NCBI RefSeq assembly: GCF_006151805.1 | Contig: NZ_VDDA01000007.1 | Span: 202,841-266,840, forward strand | Source of the DNA: Methylobacterium terricola | GTDB taxonomy: Bacteria; Pseudomonadota; Alphaproteobacteria; Rhizobiales; Beijerinckiaceae | Reading direction: 5' to 3' | Length of the DNA: 64,000 nucleotides | Shown: positions 18,300 through 30,273 of the stretch, piece by piece | How positions within the stretch are numbered: the stretch's first letter is position 1 | Layout of the letters: each line of letters begins with the position of its first letter | Made by a program: the position numbers and the translations under genes | Notes under the pieces: generated by a model | Seen by the model: only the letters and a program-made list of their open reading frames with translations | What the model was told of the DNA's origin: nothing | Database searches by the model: none

Positions 18300-21200
18300 G
18301 TGAACCTCTCCGCCCCCTTCATCCTGCGCCCGGTCGCCACCACGCTCCTTACCCTGGGCGTGCTGCTCGCCGGCCTGTTCGCCTTCGTGCGGCTGCCGGT
18401 GGCGCCGCTGCCGCAGATCGACTTCCCGACCATCCTGGTCCAGGCGCAGATGCCCGGCGCCAGCCCCGACACCATGGCGACCACCGTGGCCGCGCCGCTC
18501 GAACGGCGCCTCGGCCAGATCGCCGATGTCGACCAGATGACCTCGACGAGCTCGGTCGGGCAGACCCGGATCGTGCTGCAATTCGGGCTCGACCGCGACA
18601 TCAACGGCGCCGCCCGCGACGTGCAGGCGGCGATCAACGCCGCGCGGGCCGACCTGCCGACCGCGCTGCGCTCGAACCCGACCTACCGCAAGTTCAACCC
18701 GGCCGACGCGCCGATCCTGATCCTCGGCCTGACCTCGAAGACGCTGAGCCCCGGCACGCTCTACGATTCCGCCGCGACCGTGCTCGCCCAGAAGCTGTCG
18801 CAGCTGGAGGGCATCGGCAACGTCGAGATCGGCGGCTCGTCGCTGCCGGCGGTGCGGGTCGAGCTCGATCCCAACGCCCTGTTCCATTACGGCATCGGGC
18901 TGGAAGGCATCCGCGCCGCGCTCGCCAGCGCCAACGCCAACTCGCCGAAAGGGGCGATCGAGGCCGGCGAGCGGCGCTACCAGCTCTACGCCAACGACCA
19001 GGGCCGCAAGGCCGCCGATTACCAGGACATCGTCGTCGCCTACCGCAACGGGGCCGGGGTGCGCCTGCGCGACGTCGGCCAGGTGGTCGACGGGGTCGAG
19101 GACCGGCGCAACCTCGGCCTCGTCAACGGCCAGCGCGGCGTGCTGCTGATCGTCTACAAGCAGCCCGGCGGCAACGTCGTCGAGACGATCGACCGCCTGA
19201 AGGCGGCCCTGCCGCAGCTCAAGGCGGCGCTCCCGGGCGACACCGAGCTGATCGTCACCGGCGACCGCTCGCTCACCATCCGGGCGTCGCTGGCGGAGGC
19301 CGAGCGTACGCTGATCATCTCGGTCGGCCTCGTGATCCTGGTGGTGTTCGGCTTCCTGCGCTCGGCCCGCGCCACGCTGATCCCGGCCGTCGCCGTGCCG
19401 ATCTCGCTGGTGGGCACCTTCGCCGCCATGTGGCTGTGCGACTACAGCCTCGACAACATCTCGCTGATGGCGCTGATCATCGCGGCGGGCTTCGTCGTCG
19501 ACGACGCGATCGTGGTCTTGGAGAACATCCAGCGCCACATCGAGGACGGGCGCTCGCGGGTCGAGGCGGCGCTGATCGGCGCCCGCGAGGTCGGGTTCAC
19601 GGTGCTGTCGATGAGCCTGTCGCTCATCGCGGTCTTCCTGCCGATCCTGCTGGCGGGGGGCATCGTCGGGCGGTTCTTCCAGGAATTCGCCGTCGTCCTG
19701 TCGCTGGCGATCCTGATCTCGCTCGTCGTCTCGCTCACCACCACGCCGATGCTATGCGCCCGCTTCCTCAAGCCGGAGGCCCACGGCGCCCGGCAGGGCC
19801 CGGTGGCGCGGGGGCTGGAGGCGGGGTTCTCGGGCCTCCTGTCGGCCTACCGCGTCTCCCTCGACTGGGCGCTGCGCCACGGCGTCATCGTGATGCTGGT
19901 GCTGCTCGCGGCGGTCGTGCTCAACGTCTACCTCTACGTGATCGTGCCGAAGGGGTTCTTTCCCCAGCAGGATACCGGCCAGATGATCGGCGGCATCCAG
20001 GCCGACCAGCGCATCTCGTTCCAGGCGATGAGCGCGAAGCTCCGGCGCGCCACCGCCATCGTCCAGGCCGATCCGGCGGTGGAGAGCGTGGTCGGCTTCA
20101 CCGGCGGGCGCGGCACCAACTCGGCCAACGTCTTCGTCGGCCTCAAACCCCTCGGCCAGCGCGACCCGATCAGCGACGTGATGACCCGTCTGCGCCCGAA
20201 GCTGTCGGGCATCCCGGGCGCCCGGCTCTACCTGTTCCCGCGCCAGGACTTCTCGATGGGCGGGCGCCAGAGCTTCTCGCAGTACCAGTACACGCTCCAG
20301 GGCGACACCAGCGAGGAGCTCTACACCTGGACCCCGAAGCTCTTGGAGGCGCTCCAGAAGGACCCGACCTTCACCGACGTGACCTCCGACCAGCAGCAGG
20401 GCGGCCTCGAGACCCGCCTCGTCATCGACCGGCCGACCGCCTTCCGCTACGGCCTGACCCCGGACCAGATCGACAACACCCTCTACGACGCCTTCGGCCA
20501 GCGCCAGGTCTCGACGATCTACAACCCGTTGAACCAGTACCACGTCGTGATGGAGATCGCGCCACGCTACCTCGACAACCCCGAGACGCTGAAGCTGATC
20601 TACGTCTCGACGTCCGGAGCGCGGGCCCGCGGCTCGGCCACCACCAACGCGGTCGCCGGCACGGTGGCGAGCGCCGCGACCGCGCCCACCGACGCGAATG
20701 CCGCCGCCGCCGCGGTGGCGACCGATTCGGCCCGCAACGCCGCCACCAACTCCATCGCGGCGGCCGGCCGCTCCAGCGCCTCGTCGAGCGCCGCGGTCAG
20801 CAGTGCCAAGGAGACGATGGTGCCGCTCTCGGCCTTCGCCAGCTTCGAGACCGGCTCGACCCCGGTCCAGGTCAGCCACCAGGGCCTGTTCGTCGCCACG
20901 ACGCTGTCGTTCAACCTGGCGCCGGGCAAGAGCCTGAGCGACGCCACCGCGGCGATCGACGGCCATATGCGCGACCTGCGGCTGCCGGCCACCATCCACG
21001 GCGAATTCGCCGGTGCGGCGAAGAGCTTCCAATCCTCGTCCTCGCGCCAGCCGCTGCTGATCCTGGCGGCGCTGCTCGCGGTCTACGCGGTGCTCGGCAT
21101 CCTCTACGAGAGCTGGGTGCATCCGCTCACCATCCTCTCCACCCTGCCGTCGGCCGGGATCGGGGCGATCCTGGCCTTGATGCTGGCGGGCGAGGAGTTC

Positions 21201-21590
21201 GGGGTGATCGCGCTGATCGCCGTGATCCTGCTGATCGGCATCGTGAAGAAGAACGCCATCATGATGATCGACTTCGCGCTCGACGCCGAGCGCACCCGGT
21301 CCTTGAGCCCGCGGGAGTCGATCCGCGAAGCCTGCCTCTTGCGCTTCCGCCCGATCATGATGACAACCCTGGCCGCACTGCTCGGCGCGCTGCCGCTGAT
21401 CCTCGACGGCGGCGAGGGCTCCGAGCTGCGCCGTCCCCTCGGCATCGCCATCGTCGGCGGCCTCATCGTGAGCCAGGTCCTGACCCTCTACACCACCCCC
21501 GTCGTCTACCTGTACCTCGACCGGTTCCGGCTCTGGGTCGGACGCCGCCGGCGCGGGGATTCCGCCACGCGGGCGCTGCCGGCCGAATGA
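18300..21590 (+). CDS. mdtC: RND multidrug efflux permease, MdtC-like, with Ala/Ser-rich insertion
   Basis: 1096 residues from a GTG start, about 70 longer than typical MdtC (about 1025). The N-terminus MNLSAPFILRPVATT, GFVVDDAIVVLEN and GIVKKNAIMMIDFA are as expected for the second subunit of an MdtBC-type heterotrimer. The extra length is a block at about residues 770-838, built almost only of Ala, Thr, Ser, Gly and Asn, lying in the periplasmic porter/docking region just before VPLSAFASFE; the paralogue upstream has no equivalent. Upstream GTG is preceded by a G-rich tract from repeat copy B. A pump role is secure; the effect of the insertion is unknown. Confidence 0.94.
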   Translation: MNLSAPFILRPVATTLLTLGVLLAGLFAFVRLPVAPLPQIDFPTILVQAQMPGASPDTMATTVAAPLERRLGQIADVDQMTSTSSVGQTRIVLQFGLDRDINGAARDVQAAINAARADLPTALRSNPTYRKFNPADAPILILGLTSKTLSPGTLYDSAATVLAQKLSQLEGIGNVEIGGSSLPAVRVELDPNALFHYGIGLEGIRAALASANANSPKGAIEAGERRYQLYANDQGRKAADYQDIVVAYRNGAGVRLRDVGQVVDGVEDRRNLGLVNGQRGVLLIVYKQPGGNVVETIDRLKAALPQLKAALPGDTELIVTGDRSLTIRASLAEAERTLIISVGLVILVVFGFLRSARATLIPAVAVPISLVGTFAAMWLCDYSLDNISLMALIIAAGFVVDDAIVVLENIQRHIEDGRSRVEAALIGAREVGFTVLSMSLSLIAVFLPILLAGGIVGRFFQEFAVVLSLAILISLVVSLTTTPMLCARFLKPEAHGARQGPVARGLEAGFSGLLSAYRVSLDWALRHGVIVMLVLLAAVVLNVYLYVIVPKGFFPQQDTGQMIGGIQADQRISFQAMSAKLRRATAIVQADPAVESVVGFTGGRGTNSANVFVGLKPLGQRDPISDVMTRLRPKLSGIPGARLYLFPRQDFSMGGRQSFSQYQYTLQGDTSEELYTWTPKLLEALQKDPTFTDVTSDQQQGGLETRLVIDRPTAFRYGLTPDQIDNTLYDAFGQRQVSTIYNPLNQYHVVMEIAPRYLDNPETLKLIYVSTSGARARGSATTNAVAGTVASAATAPTDANAAAAAVATDSARNAATNSIAAAGRSSASSSAAVSSAKETMVPLSAFASFETGSTPVQVSHQGLFVATTLSFNLAPGKSLSDATAAIDGHMRDLRLPATIHGEFAGAAKSFQSSSSRQPLLILAALLAVYAVLGILYESWVHPLTILSTLPSAGIGAILALMLAGEEFGVIALIAVILLIGIVKKNAIMMIDFALDAERTRSLSPRESIREACLLRFRPIMMTTLAALLGALPLILDGGEGSELRRPLGIAIVGGLIVSQVLTLYTTPVVYLYLDRFRLWVGRRRRGDSATRALPAE
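20608..20814 (+). other. Low-complexity insertion inside the mdtC-like gene
   Basis: About 69 codons, of which more than half encode Ala, the rest mostly Thr, Ser, Asn and Gly. They interrupt the otherwise conserved stretch between the IYVSTSG and MVPLSAF segments. No exact tandem DNA unit is apparent. Confidence 0.7.
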
Positions 21591-21637
21591 CTGTTTTCGA
21601 CGATCTCGTTGTGCCGTTGGCCACAGACGCGCGCCCG

Positions 21638-21826
21638 AACCCTCCCCCCTCCGCGGGGGAGGGTGGCCTGCGGAGCAGGCCGGGAGAGGGGAACCACGCT
21701 TCCGGACATGGCGGCACCGTTCTGACGGGCGCCCGCTGGAACAGCGTCGCGCTGCCCCTCTCGGCGGGACTTCGTCCCGCTGCACTCACTGCGTTCGCCA
21801 CCCTCCCCCGCAGAGGGGGAAGGGTG
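21638..21826. repeat. REPIN-like palindromic repeat, family II, copy C
   Basis: Third copy in the operon, in the 233-bp gap before the outer-membrane lipoprotein gene. It is the best preserved of the three for matching both A (right half) and B (left half, inverted). The final G-rich hairpin arm runs into the predicted GTG start at 21824. Confidence 0.85.
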
Positions 21827-23308
21827 GGGGGTGGCGCCACGCATCTGGCAGCAGCGACCCTGCTCCCCCTGCTGCTCGCCGGCTGCCTCGTCGGGCCCGA
21901 TTATTCCCGCCCCACCGTCGAGACCCCCGCCGCCTTCAAGGAGGGCGGCGCCCGGCCGATGCCGCCGCGCCACTGGCGGCCGGTGCGACCCCTCGACGAG
22001 GCCGAGCGGGGCGATTGGTGGCGGGTGTTCCGCGATCCGACCCTCGACCGGCTGATCCGCCTGATCGACGTCGACAACCAGAACCTGCGCGCTCAGGTCG
22101 CCGCCTACCGGCAGGCCCGCGCCCTGGTGCAGGAGGCCCGCGCGCAGCTCTTCCCCACGGCGCTCGGCGCGCCGTCGATCAGCCGCTCCAGCACCGGCGG
22201 GGTCGAGCGTACCACCGTCACGCTCCAGGGCTCGGCGACCTGGGAACTCGACCTGTTCGGGCGCATCCGCCGCCTGATCGAGAGCGACGTCGCCGCCGCC
22301 CAGGCCAGCGCCGCCGACCTCGCCTCGGTGCGCCTCGCGCTCCAGACCCAGCTGGCGACCGCCTATTACCAGCTGCGCTATCAGGAATCGCTGCAGAGCC
22401 TGCTGGAGCGCACGGCGCAGGCCTACCAGCGCTCGCTCACCATCGCGCAGAACCAGTACAATGCCGGCGTCGCGGCCCGCTCCGACGTCATCACCGCCCA
22501 GACCCAGCTCCAGACCACCCAGGCCAATGCCATCGCGGTCGGGCTGCAACGGGCGAACCTCGAACACGCGATCGCGACGCTGATCGGCCGCCCGCCCTCC
22601 GAGGTGTCGCTGGCCCGCGGCAGCCTGCCGTCCCGCCCGCCGAACGTGCCGGTGAGCCTGCCCTCCGACCTCCTGGAGCGCCGGCCCGACATCGCGCTCG
22701 CCGAGCGCAGCGTGCAGTCGCAGAGCGCCCAGATCGGCGTGGCCGTCGCGGCGTTCTTCCCGACCGTCACCCTGTCGGCGAGCGGCGGCATCTCGGGTGA
22801 CCCGGCGCGCAATTTCTTCGCGGCGGCGAACTCGTTCTGGTCGGTGGCGGCCTCCGGCAGCCAGGTGCTGTTCGATGGCGGCGCCCGCACCGCCGCCCTC
22901 CAGGCCGTCGAGGCGGCCTACGACGCCGCGGTCGCCAATTACCGCCAGACGGTGCTCACCGCCTTCCAGCAGGTCGAGAACGGGCTCGCCGGCCAGCGCA
23001 TCCTCGCCCGCCAGCAGGGGGCGCAGGACCTCGCGGTGCAATCGTCGCGCCGGGCGGTCGAGATCGCGCTGAACGAGTACCGTGCCGGCACCCAGAACTA
23101 CACCACCGTCGTCACCGCCCAGGCGCTGGAACTCAACAACGAGGTCACGGCGTTGCAGGTCCGGCTCAACCGCTTCACCAACGCGGTGTCGCTGATCGGC
23201 GCGATCGGCGGCGGCTGGGACACCAGCAGCCTGCCGAGCGGCGAGAGCGTGAAGCAACTCCAGCCGCTGCCGATCGATCGCGGCCAGGCGCCGCGGGTGG
23301 ACGAGTGA
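21824..23308 (+). CDS. Outer-membrane efflux lipoprotein (OprM/NodT family)
   Basis: 494 residues from GTG 21824, the first usable start before the lipoprotein signal; the lipobox LAGC is at about residues 17-20, followed by LVGPDYSRP, the NodT/OprM family hallmark. Two TolC-type repeats follow, with long amphipathic helices (for example VAAAQASAADLASVRLALQT). The conserved LLERRPDIALAE and VLFDGGARTAAL segments are present. It forms the trimeric outer-membrane channel for the MdtABC-like complex encoded upstream. The start region overlaps the end of repeat copy C, so both the ribosome-binding tract (gaggggga) and the first codon appear to come from the repeat. Confidence 0.92.
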   Translation: MGGGATHLAAATLLPLLLAGCLVGPDYSRPTVETPAAFKEGGARPMPPRHWRPVRPLDEAERGDWWRVFRDPTLDRLIRLIDVDNQNLRAQVAAYRQARALVQEARAQLFPTALGAPSISRSSTGGVERTTVTLQGSATWELDLFGRIRRLIESDVAAAQASAADLASVRLALQTQLATAYYQLRYQESLQSLLERTAQAYQRSLTIAQNQYNAGVAARSDVITAQTQLQTTQANAIAVGLQRANLEHAIATLIGRPPSEVSLARGSLPSRPPNVPVSLPSDLLERRPDIALAERSVQSQSAQIGVAVAAFFPTVTLSASGGISGDPARNFFAAANSFWSVAASGSQVLFDGGARTAALQAVEAAYDAAVANYRQTVLTAFQQVENGLAGQRILARQQGAQDLAVQSSRRAVEIALNEYRAGTQNYTTVVTAQALELNNEVTALQVRLNRFTNAVSLIGAIGGGWDTSSLPSGESVKQLQPLPIDRGQAPRVDE

Positions 23309-23449
23309 GGGGGAGGCAGGGGCGGGTTGCCCACGTCTTCGCAGGGCTTTCCCGTTTCCCCGACAGCCCTGGACGACGCCCCATTTCCCGCCCGCCGGGG
23401 AATGGCCTAGACCGGTCCACCGGCGCGCCGCCGCCCTACATGTGAGCCG

Positions 23450-26304
<2,855 letters not shown>

Positions 26305-26343
26305 AACGTCGGGGACGCGCACCGGAGACCTGATTCCTTGTCC

Positions 26344-27705
26344 ATGACGGCTCCCGGTCCGCTGGCGCTCCACGCGCCGCCGGTGCCGGCCCTCGCCGAG
26401 CGGGTCGGCTGGCTCAAGCTCCTCGGCGCGTTCCGGCGCAACACCCTGGAGGCGTTCCCCCGCGCCTGCCTCCACGAGCCGGCGGTGACGATCCCGCTGC
26501 CGGGCGGGGGCCGGATCGTGCTGCTCGCGACGCCCGCCGGCGCCCGCCACGTCCTGCTCTCGGCCACCGAGGATTTCGTGCGCCTGCCCGCCGGCCGGCG
26601 GGCGATCGGGCCGATCGCCGGGAACGGCCTGGTTCTCGCCGACGGCGAGGCCTGGCGGCACCAGCGCAAGGTGCTGGCTCCCGCCTTCACGCCCCGCACC
26701 CTGCCGTTGATGCTGCGCTTCGTCGCCCGCAGCGCGGAGGAATCGTGCCGCCGGCTGGAGGCGGGATACGGCGCCCCGGCCGACCTGCGCTCCGAGATGC
26801 AGCGCGTCGCCCTCGACATCGCCACCACCTCGATGTTCTCCCTCGAGACCGGGGCGCTGGGTCGCGAGATCCGGACGCTGGTCTCCGGCTATCTCGACCG
26901 GCTCGGCCGACCGACCGTGGCCGATTTCCTGCTGCCGCCGGGCTGGCCGACCCCGTCGACCCCGCGCCGGGCGCTTTTCCGCCGCCGCTGGCTGACCGTC
27001 GTGCAGGCGGTGCTGGCGGCCCGGCGGGGGCAGGGCGCGGCCGGCGCGGCGCGGGACCTGTTCGACCTCCTGGTCGACGCCCATGGCGACGCGCCCGGCG
27101 GGCTGCTCGCCGACGAGGTCGGCACCCTGATCGTCGCCGGCCACGAGACCACCGCCTCGACCCTGTTCTGGGCCTGCACGCTGCTGGCCCGCGCGCCGGC
27201 GATGCAGGATGCGCTGGCGGCGGAGGCCGCCGGGCTCGACCTGTCGGAGGCAGGCGCCGCGGCGGCCCTGCCGCAGCTGCGGCTGGCCAAGGCGGTGGCG
27301 CAGGAGACTCTGCGGCTCTACCCGCCGGTCTACGTCATCCCCCGCCGCGCCGCGCGGGCGAGCATGGTCGAGGGCACGGAAATCCCGGCCGGCAGCATCG
27401 TGATGATCCCGACCTGGGTGCTGCACCGCAACCCGCGCTGGTGGGACCGGCCGGAGACGTTCGACCCCGGGCGCTTCCTCGACGGCCCGGAGCCGGACCG
27501 CTTCGTCTACCTGCCGTTCGGGGCCGGTCCCCGGATCTGCATCGGCGCGCAGCTGGCGCTGGCCGAGGCGATCCTGGTCCTGGCGCGGCTGATGCGTGGG
27601 TTCCGGCTCTCCCTCGACGGCGATCGGCCGGTCCTGCCGGTGGCGACCACCGTGATGCGGCCGGACCACGTGCCGCGCTTCCATCTGGCCCGCCGGACCG
27701 GTTGA
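26344..27705 (+). CDS. Cytochrome P450
   Basis: 453 residues from ATG 26344; a TTG at 26338 has better spacing from a GGAG at 26324 and may be the true start. I-helix oxygen-binding motif AGHETT at 265-270, K-helix ETLR at 321-324 and heme-ligand loop FGAGPRICIG at 392-401 with Cys399 are all intact. The GHETT plus PFGAGPRICIG pattern resembles CYP102/CYP4-like fatty-acid and terpenoid hydroxylases more than typical soluble CYP107-type enzymes. No ferredoxin or reductase gene is close by, so redox partners must be elsewhere. Followed by a TetR-family gene that may control it. Confidence 0.95.
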   Translation: MTAPGPLALHAPPVPALAERVGWLKLLGAFRRNTLEAFPRACLHEPAVTIPLPGGGRIVLLATPAGARHVLLSATEDFVRLPAGRRAIGPIAGNGLVLADGEAWRHQRKVLAPAFTPRTLPLMLRFVARSAEESCRRLEAGYGAPADLRSEMQRVALDIATTSMFSLETGALGREIRTLVSGYLDRLGRPTVADFLLPPGWPTPSTPRRALFRRRWLTVVQAVLAARRGQGAAGAARDLFDLLVDAHGDAPGGLLADEVGTLIVAGHETTASTLFWACTLLARAPAMQDALAAEAAGLDLSEAGAAAALPQLRLAKAVAQETLRLYPPVYVIPRRAARASMVEGTEIPAGSIVMIPTWVLHRNPRWWDRPETFDPGRFLDGPEPDRFVYLPFGAGPRICIGAQLALAEAILVLARLMRGFRLSLDGDRPVLPVATTVMRPDHVPRFHLARRTG

Positions 27706-27780
27706 GCCTGCCGTCGGCGCGAAAATGCTCTATGGGCTTGGCGAGCGGCCGATCCGGCCCTGCGAAGAGACGAAGACACG

Positions 27781-28434
27781 GTGCGACCCTGGCGCAGCGG
27801 CCCGTCCGACCGGCGCGGCTACCATCACGGCAACCTCAAGGAGGCCCTGATCGAGGCCGCGCGCCGCTTCATCGCGGAGCGCGGGATCGGCGGCTTCACC
27901 CTGGTCGACGCGGCGCGCCTCGTCGGCGTCTCGCCGGCGGCGCTCTACCGCCATTTCCGCGGCCGCGAGGCCTTGCTGGAGGAGGTGGCCGAGCGCGGCT
28001 TCACCGAGCTCGCCGCCCGCCTCGCCCGGGCGCTGCGCGGCCCCGGCACGCCGCTCGAGCGCTTCACCCGCATGGGCGAAGCCTACCTGACCTTCGCCGA
28101 GGAAGAGCCGGGCTATTACGCGGCGATCTTCGAGGCCCGACCGGCCGGACCGGACGGCTGCCCGCCGGGCGGCGGACCGCCGCAGCAGGCCCCGAGCGAC
28201 CGCGACGCCTTCGGCCTCCTGGTCGAGGCCCTGCGCTCGACCTTCCCGGACGGGTTCTCAGGGGGCGTCGATCCGCGCTTCATCGCCCTGGAAGTCTGGG
28301 CGCTGTCCCACGGCATCGCGACGCTCGCCGCCGCCGGCCGGCTGCCGACCGGGCCGGGCCTGCCGACGAAGCACGACCTCCTGCGCGCCGGGGTGCTGGC
28401 GATGGTGCACGGGGCGACGGCGCGGGCGGGGTAG
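27781..28434 (+). CDS. TetR/AcrR family regulator with WHG-type C-terminal domain
   Basis: 217 residues from a GTG start. The N-terminal DNA-binding domain (about 16-62) contains FTLVDAARLVGVSPAALYRHFRGRE, a standard TetR helix-turn-helix. The C-terminal half ends with VWALSHGIATLAAAG, the WHG-like signature of the TetR_C_33 group. It lies 75 bp downstream of the P450 gene in the same direction; ligand-responsive repression of that gene or of itself is a reasonable inference. A Pro/Gly/Gln-rich loop lies at about 122-140. Convergent with the SulP gene, sharing a hairpin terminator. Confidence 0.92.
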   Translation: MRPWRSGPSDRRGYHHGNLKEALIEAARRFIAERGIGGFTLVDAARLVGVSPAALYRHFRGREALLEEVAERGFTELAARLARALRGPGTPLERFTRMGEAYLTFAEEEPGYYAAIFEARPAGPDGCPPGGGPPQQAPSDRDAFGLLVEALRSTFPDGFSGGVDPRFIALEVWALSHGIATLAAAGRLPTGPGLPTKHDLLRAGVLAMVHGATARAG

Positions 28435-28436
28435 GG

Positions 28437-28459
28437 GCGACGGAGCCTGGCTCCGTCGC
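28437..28459. terminator. Bidirectional hairpin between the TetR and SulP genes
   Basis: A perfect 10-bp inverted repeat (28437-28446 and 28450-28459) with a 3-nt loop, 3 bp after one stop and 6 bp before the other. It is symmetric and could end both convergent transcripts, although no T-run follows on either strand. Confidence 0.6.
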
Positions 28460-28465
28460 GCGAGG

Positions 28466-29941
28466 TCAATGCCCCGAGGCCAGGGCCGCTCCCGGCTTGT
28501 CGTGGGTGCCGAGCTGGTCCACCAGCGTCGCCGAGGCCGCGTTGAGCCCGGCAACCTCCACCGGCACGCCGTGGTGGCGGAACTTCAGCACCACGCGGTC
28601 GAGCGCGTTGACCGCCGTGAGGTCCCAGAAATGGGCGTCCGTCAGGTCGATCACCACGCGCTCCAACTCCTCCTCGCGGAAGTCGAAGGCGGCATGGAAG
28701 GCTTCCGCCGTGGCGAAGAAGATCTGGCCCGTCACCCGGTAGGTGCGGATGCGGCCCTCGCGCGAGGACGTCACGGCGAAGAAGCGGGTGACCTTGTGGG
28801 CGAAGAACAGCCCGCTCAGCACCACGCCGAACAGCACGCCCTTGGCGAGGTCGTGGGTGGCGACCACCACCGCCACGGTGCCGAGCATCACGATGCTCGA
28901 CGTGGTCGGGTGGGTGAGGAGGGTACGGATCGAGCGCCACTGGAAGGTGTTGATCGACACCATGATCATCACCGCGACGAGGGCCGCCATCGGGATCTGC
29001 GCCACGTAGGGGCCGAGCACGACGATCAGGAACAGCAGGAAGGCGCCGGCCCACAGGGTCGAGAGCCGGCCGCGGCCGCCCGACGAGACGTTGATCACCG
29101 ACTGGCCGATCATCGCGCAGCCGGCCATGCCGCCGAACAGCCCGGCGGTGACGTTGGCGAGCCCCTGGCCGGCGCATTCGCGGTTCTTGTTCGAGGTCGT
29201 GTCGGTGCGCTCGTCGACGATCGCCGCGGTCATCAGGCTTTCGAGCAGGCCGACCATGGACAGGGTCAGGGCGTAAGGCAGGATGATCCGCAGGGTCTCG
29301 AGGGTGAGGGGCACCTGCGGCAGGGCGAAGCTCGGCAATTCGCTCGGCAGCGCCCCCATGTCGCCGACGGTGCGGATGCCGAGGCCGAGGCTCATCGACA
29401 GGGCGGTGAACAGCACGATCGTCACCAGCGCCGACGGAACGGCCTTGGTCAGGTACGGCAACCCATAGATCAGCGCGAGGCCGGCGGCGGTCATGGCGTA
29501 GACGACCGGCCCGCGGCCGATCAGCTCCGGCATCTGGGCGAGGAAGATCAGGATGGCGAGCGCGTTGACGAAGCCGGTGACGACCGAGCGCGAGACGAAC
29601 CGCATCAGGTTGCCGAGCCTCAAGGCACCGGCGGCGAGCTGGATCAGGCCGGTCAGGATCGTGGCGGCGAAGAGGTAGCCGAGGCCATGCTCCTTGACGA
29701 GCGTCGTCATCACCAGCGCCATCGCGCCGGTGGCGGCCGAGATCATCGCCGGCCGCCCGCCGGCGATCGCCGTGACGACCGCGATGCAGAACGAGGCGTA
29801 GAGCCCGACCTTCGGGTCGACCCCGGCGATGATCGAGAACGCGATCGCCTCGGGGATGAGGGCGAGCGCCACGACGGTGCCGGCCAGGATTTCGCGCGTG
29901 ACGTCGGGCGCCCATTCGCGCCGCAGGCGGACGAGGTTCAT
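28466..29941 (-). CDS. SulP family anion transporter with STAS domain
   Basis: 491 residues. About 11-14 transmembrane helices fill residues 15-380, opening with the family motif GTVVALALIPEAIAFSIIAGVDPKVGL. The cytoplasmic STAS domain follows (about 385-475, with VVIDLTDAHFWDLTAVNALDRVV). SulP proteins import sulfate, bicarbonate, molybdate or dicarboxylates by proton or sodium coupling. The NKNRECAGQGLANVTAGLFGGMAG region is typical of bacterial members close to the bicarbonate/sulfate groups, but substrate cannot be decided. No carbonic anhydrase or sulfate-assimilation gene is adjacent. Its promoter must lie in 29942-30210. Confidence 0.94.
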   Translation of the reverse strand: MNLVRLRREWAPDVTREILAGTVVALALIPEAIAFSIIAGVDPKVGLYASFCIAVVTAIAGGRPAMISAATGAMALVMTTLVKEHGLGYLFAATILTGLIQLAAGALRLGNLMRFVSRSVVTGFVNALAILIFLAQMPELIGRGPVVYAMTAAGLALIYGLPYLTKAVPSALVTIVLFTALSMSLGLGIRTVGDMGALPSELPSFALPQVPLTLETLRIILPYALTLSMVGLLESLMTAAIVDERTDTTSNKNRECAGQGLANVTAGLFGGMAGCAMIGQSVINVSSGGRGRLSTLWAGAFLLFLIVVLGPYVAQIPMAALVAVMIMVSINTFQWRSIRTLLTHPTTSSIVMLGTVAVVVATHDLAKGVLFGVVLSGLFFAHKVTRFFAVTSSREGRIRTYRVTGQIFFATAEAFHAAFDFREEELERVVIDLTDAHFWDLTAVNALDRVVLKFRHHGVPVEVAGLNAASATLVDQLGTHDKPGAALASGH

Positions 29942-30213
29942 GGGATGTTGGCTTTCGAGAACGGGCGCGACAGGCGCGCGAGGACGACCGGCCGCGCGAT
30001 GCGGACGGGCACGGAGGATGGACGTGGGGGAAAGACGCGGGAGAGCGGGGCGCTACGGCGGCGTGGGCCGCGAGACCAGTATGGCTCGATCCTGCATCAT
30101 GGGTTGTGCGTAGCACGGGACTTCGCGGCGCCGCAACCGGCCAGGGGATTAAAGTCCAGCCTTTGTGGGCACGGCCTGATCCGGGCAGGCCGGGACAACC
30201 GGTGCCCATGACG
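29942..30213. promoter_or_regulatory. Upstream region of the SulP transporter gene
   Basis: About 270 bp without a supported gene, containing the SulP promoter (leftward). The most AT-rich part (about 30070-30120, including gtatggctcgatcctgcatcatgggttgtgc) is the likeliest promoter zone. No operator is assigned. Confidence 0.3.
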
Positions 30214-30248
30214 AAAAAGGCCCGTCCCCCCGCGGAGGGACGGGCCTT
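30214..30248 (-). terminator. Rho-independent terminator of hpnN
   Basis: On the leftward strand a perfect 12-bp stem (arms 30217-30228 and 30237-30248, 8-nt loop) is followed by five U residues. It lies about 25 bp past the hpnN stop codon. It is the only textbook intrinsic terminator I found in the window. Confidence 0.9.
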
Positions 30249-30273
30249 GTGGTTGCGGATCTCGTCCTCGGCC

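Noticed and set aside
14486..18637. A 1383-codon frame on the - strand across mdtA and mdtB
   Set aside because: Low-complexity shadow of the efflux operon with no recognisable domain; it passes through repeat sequences.
18191..21823. Long + frame before the lipoprotein gene
   Set aside because: Only the part after GTG 21824 is a real protein; the earlier part is an alternate frame of mdtC.
26745..28742. A 665-codon + frame overlapping the P450 and TetR genes
   Set aside because: It is an alternate frame of those genes, Arg/Gly-rich, without domains.
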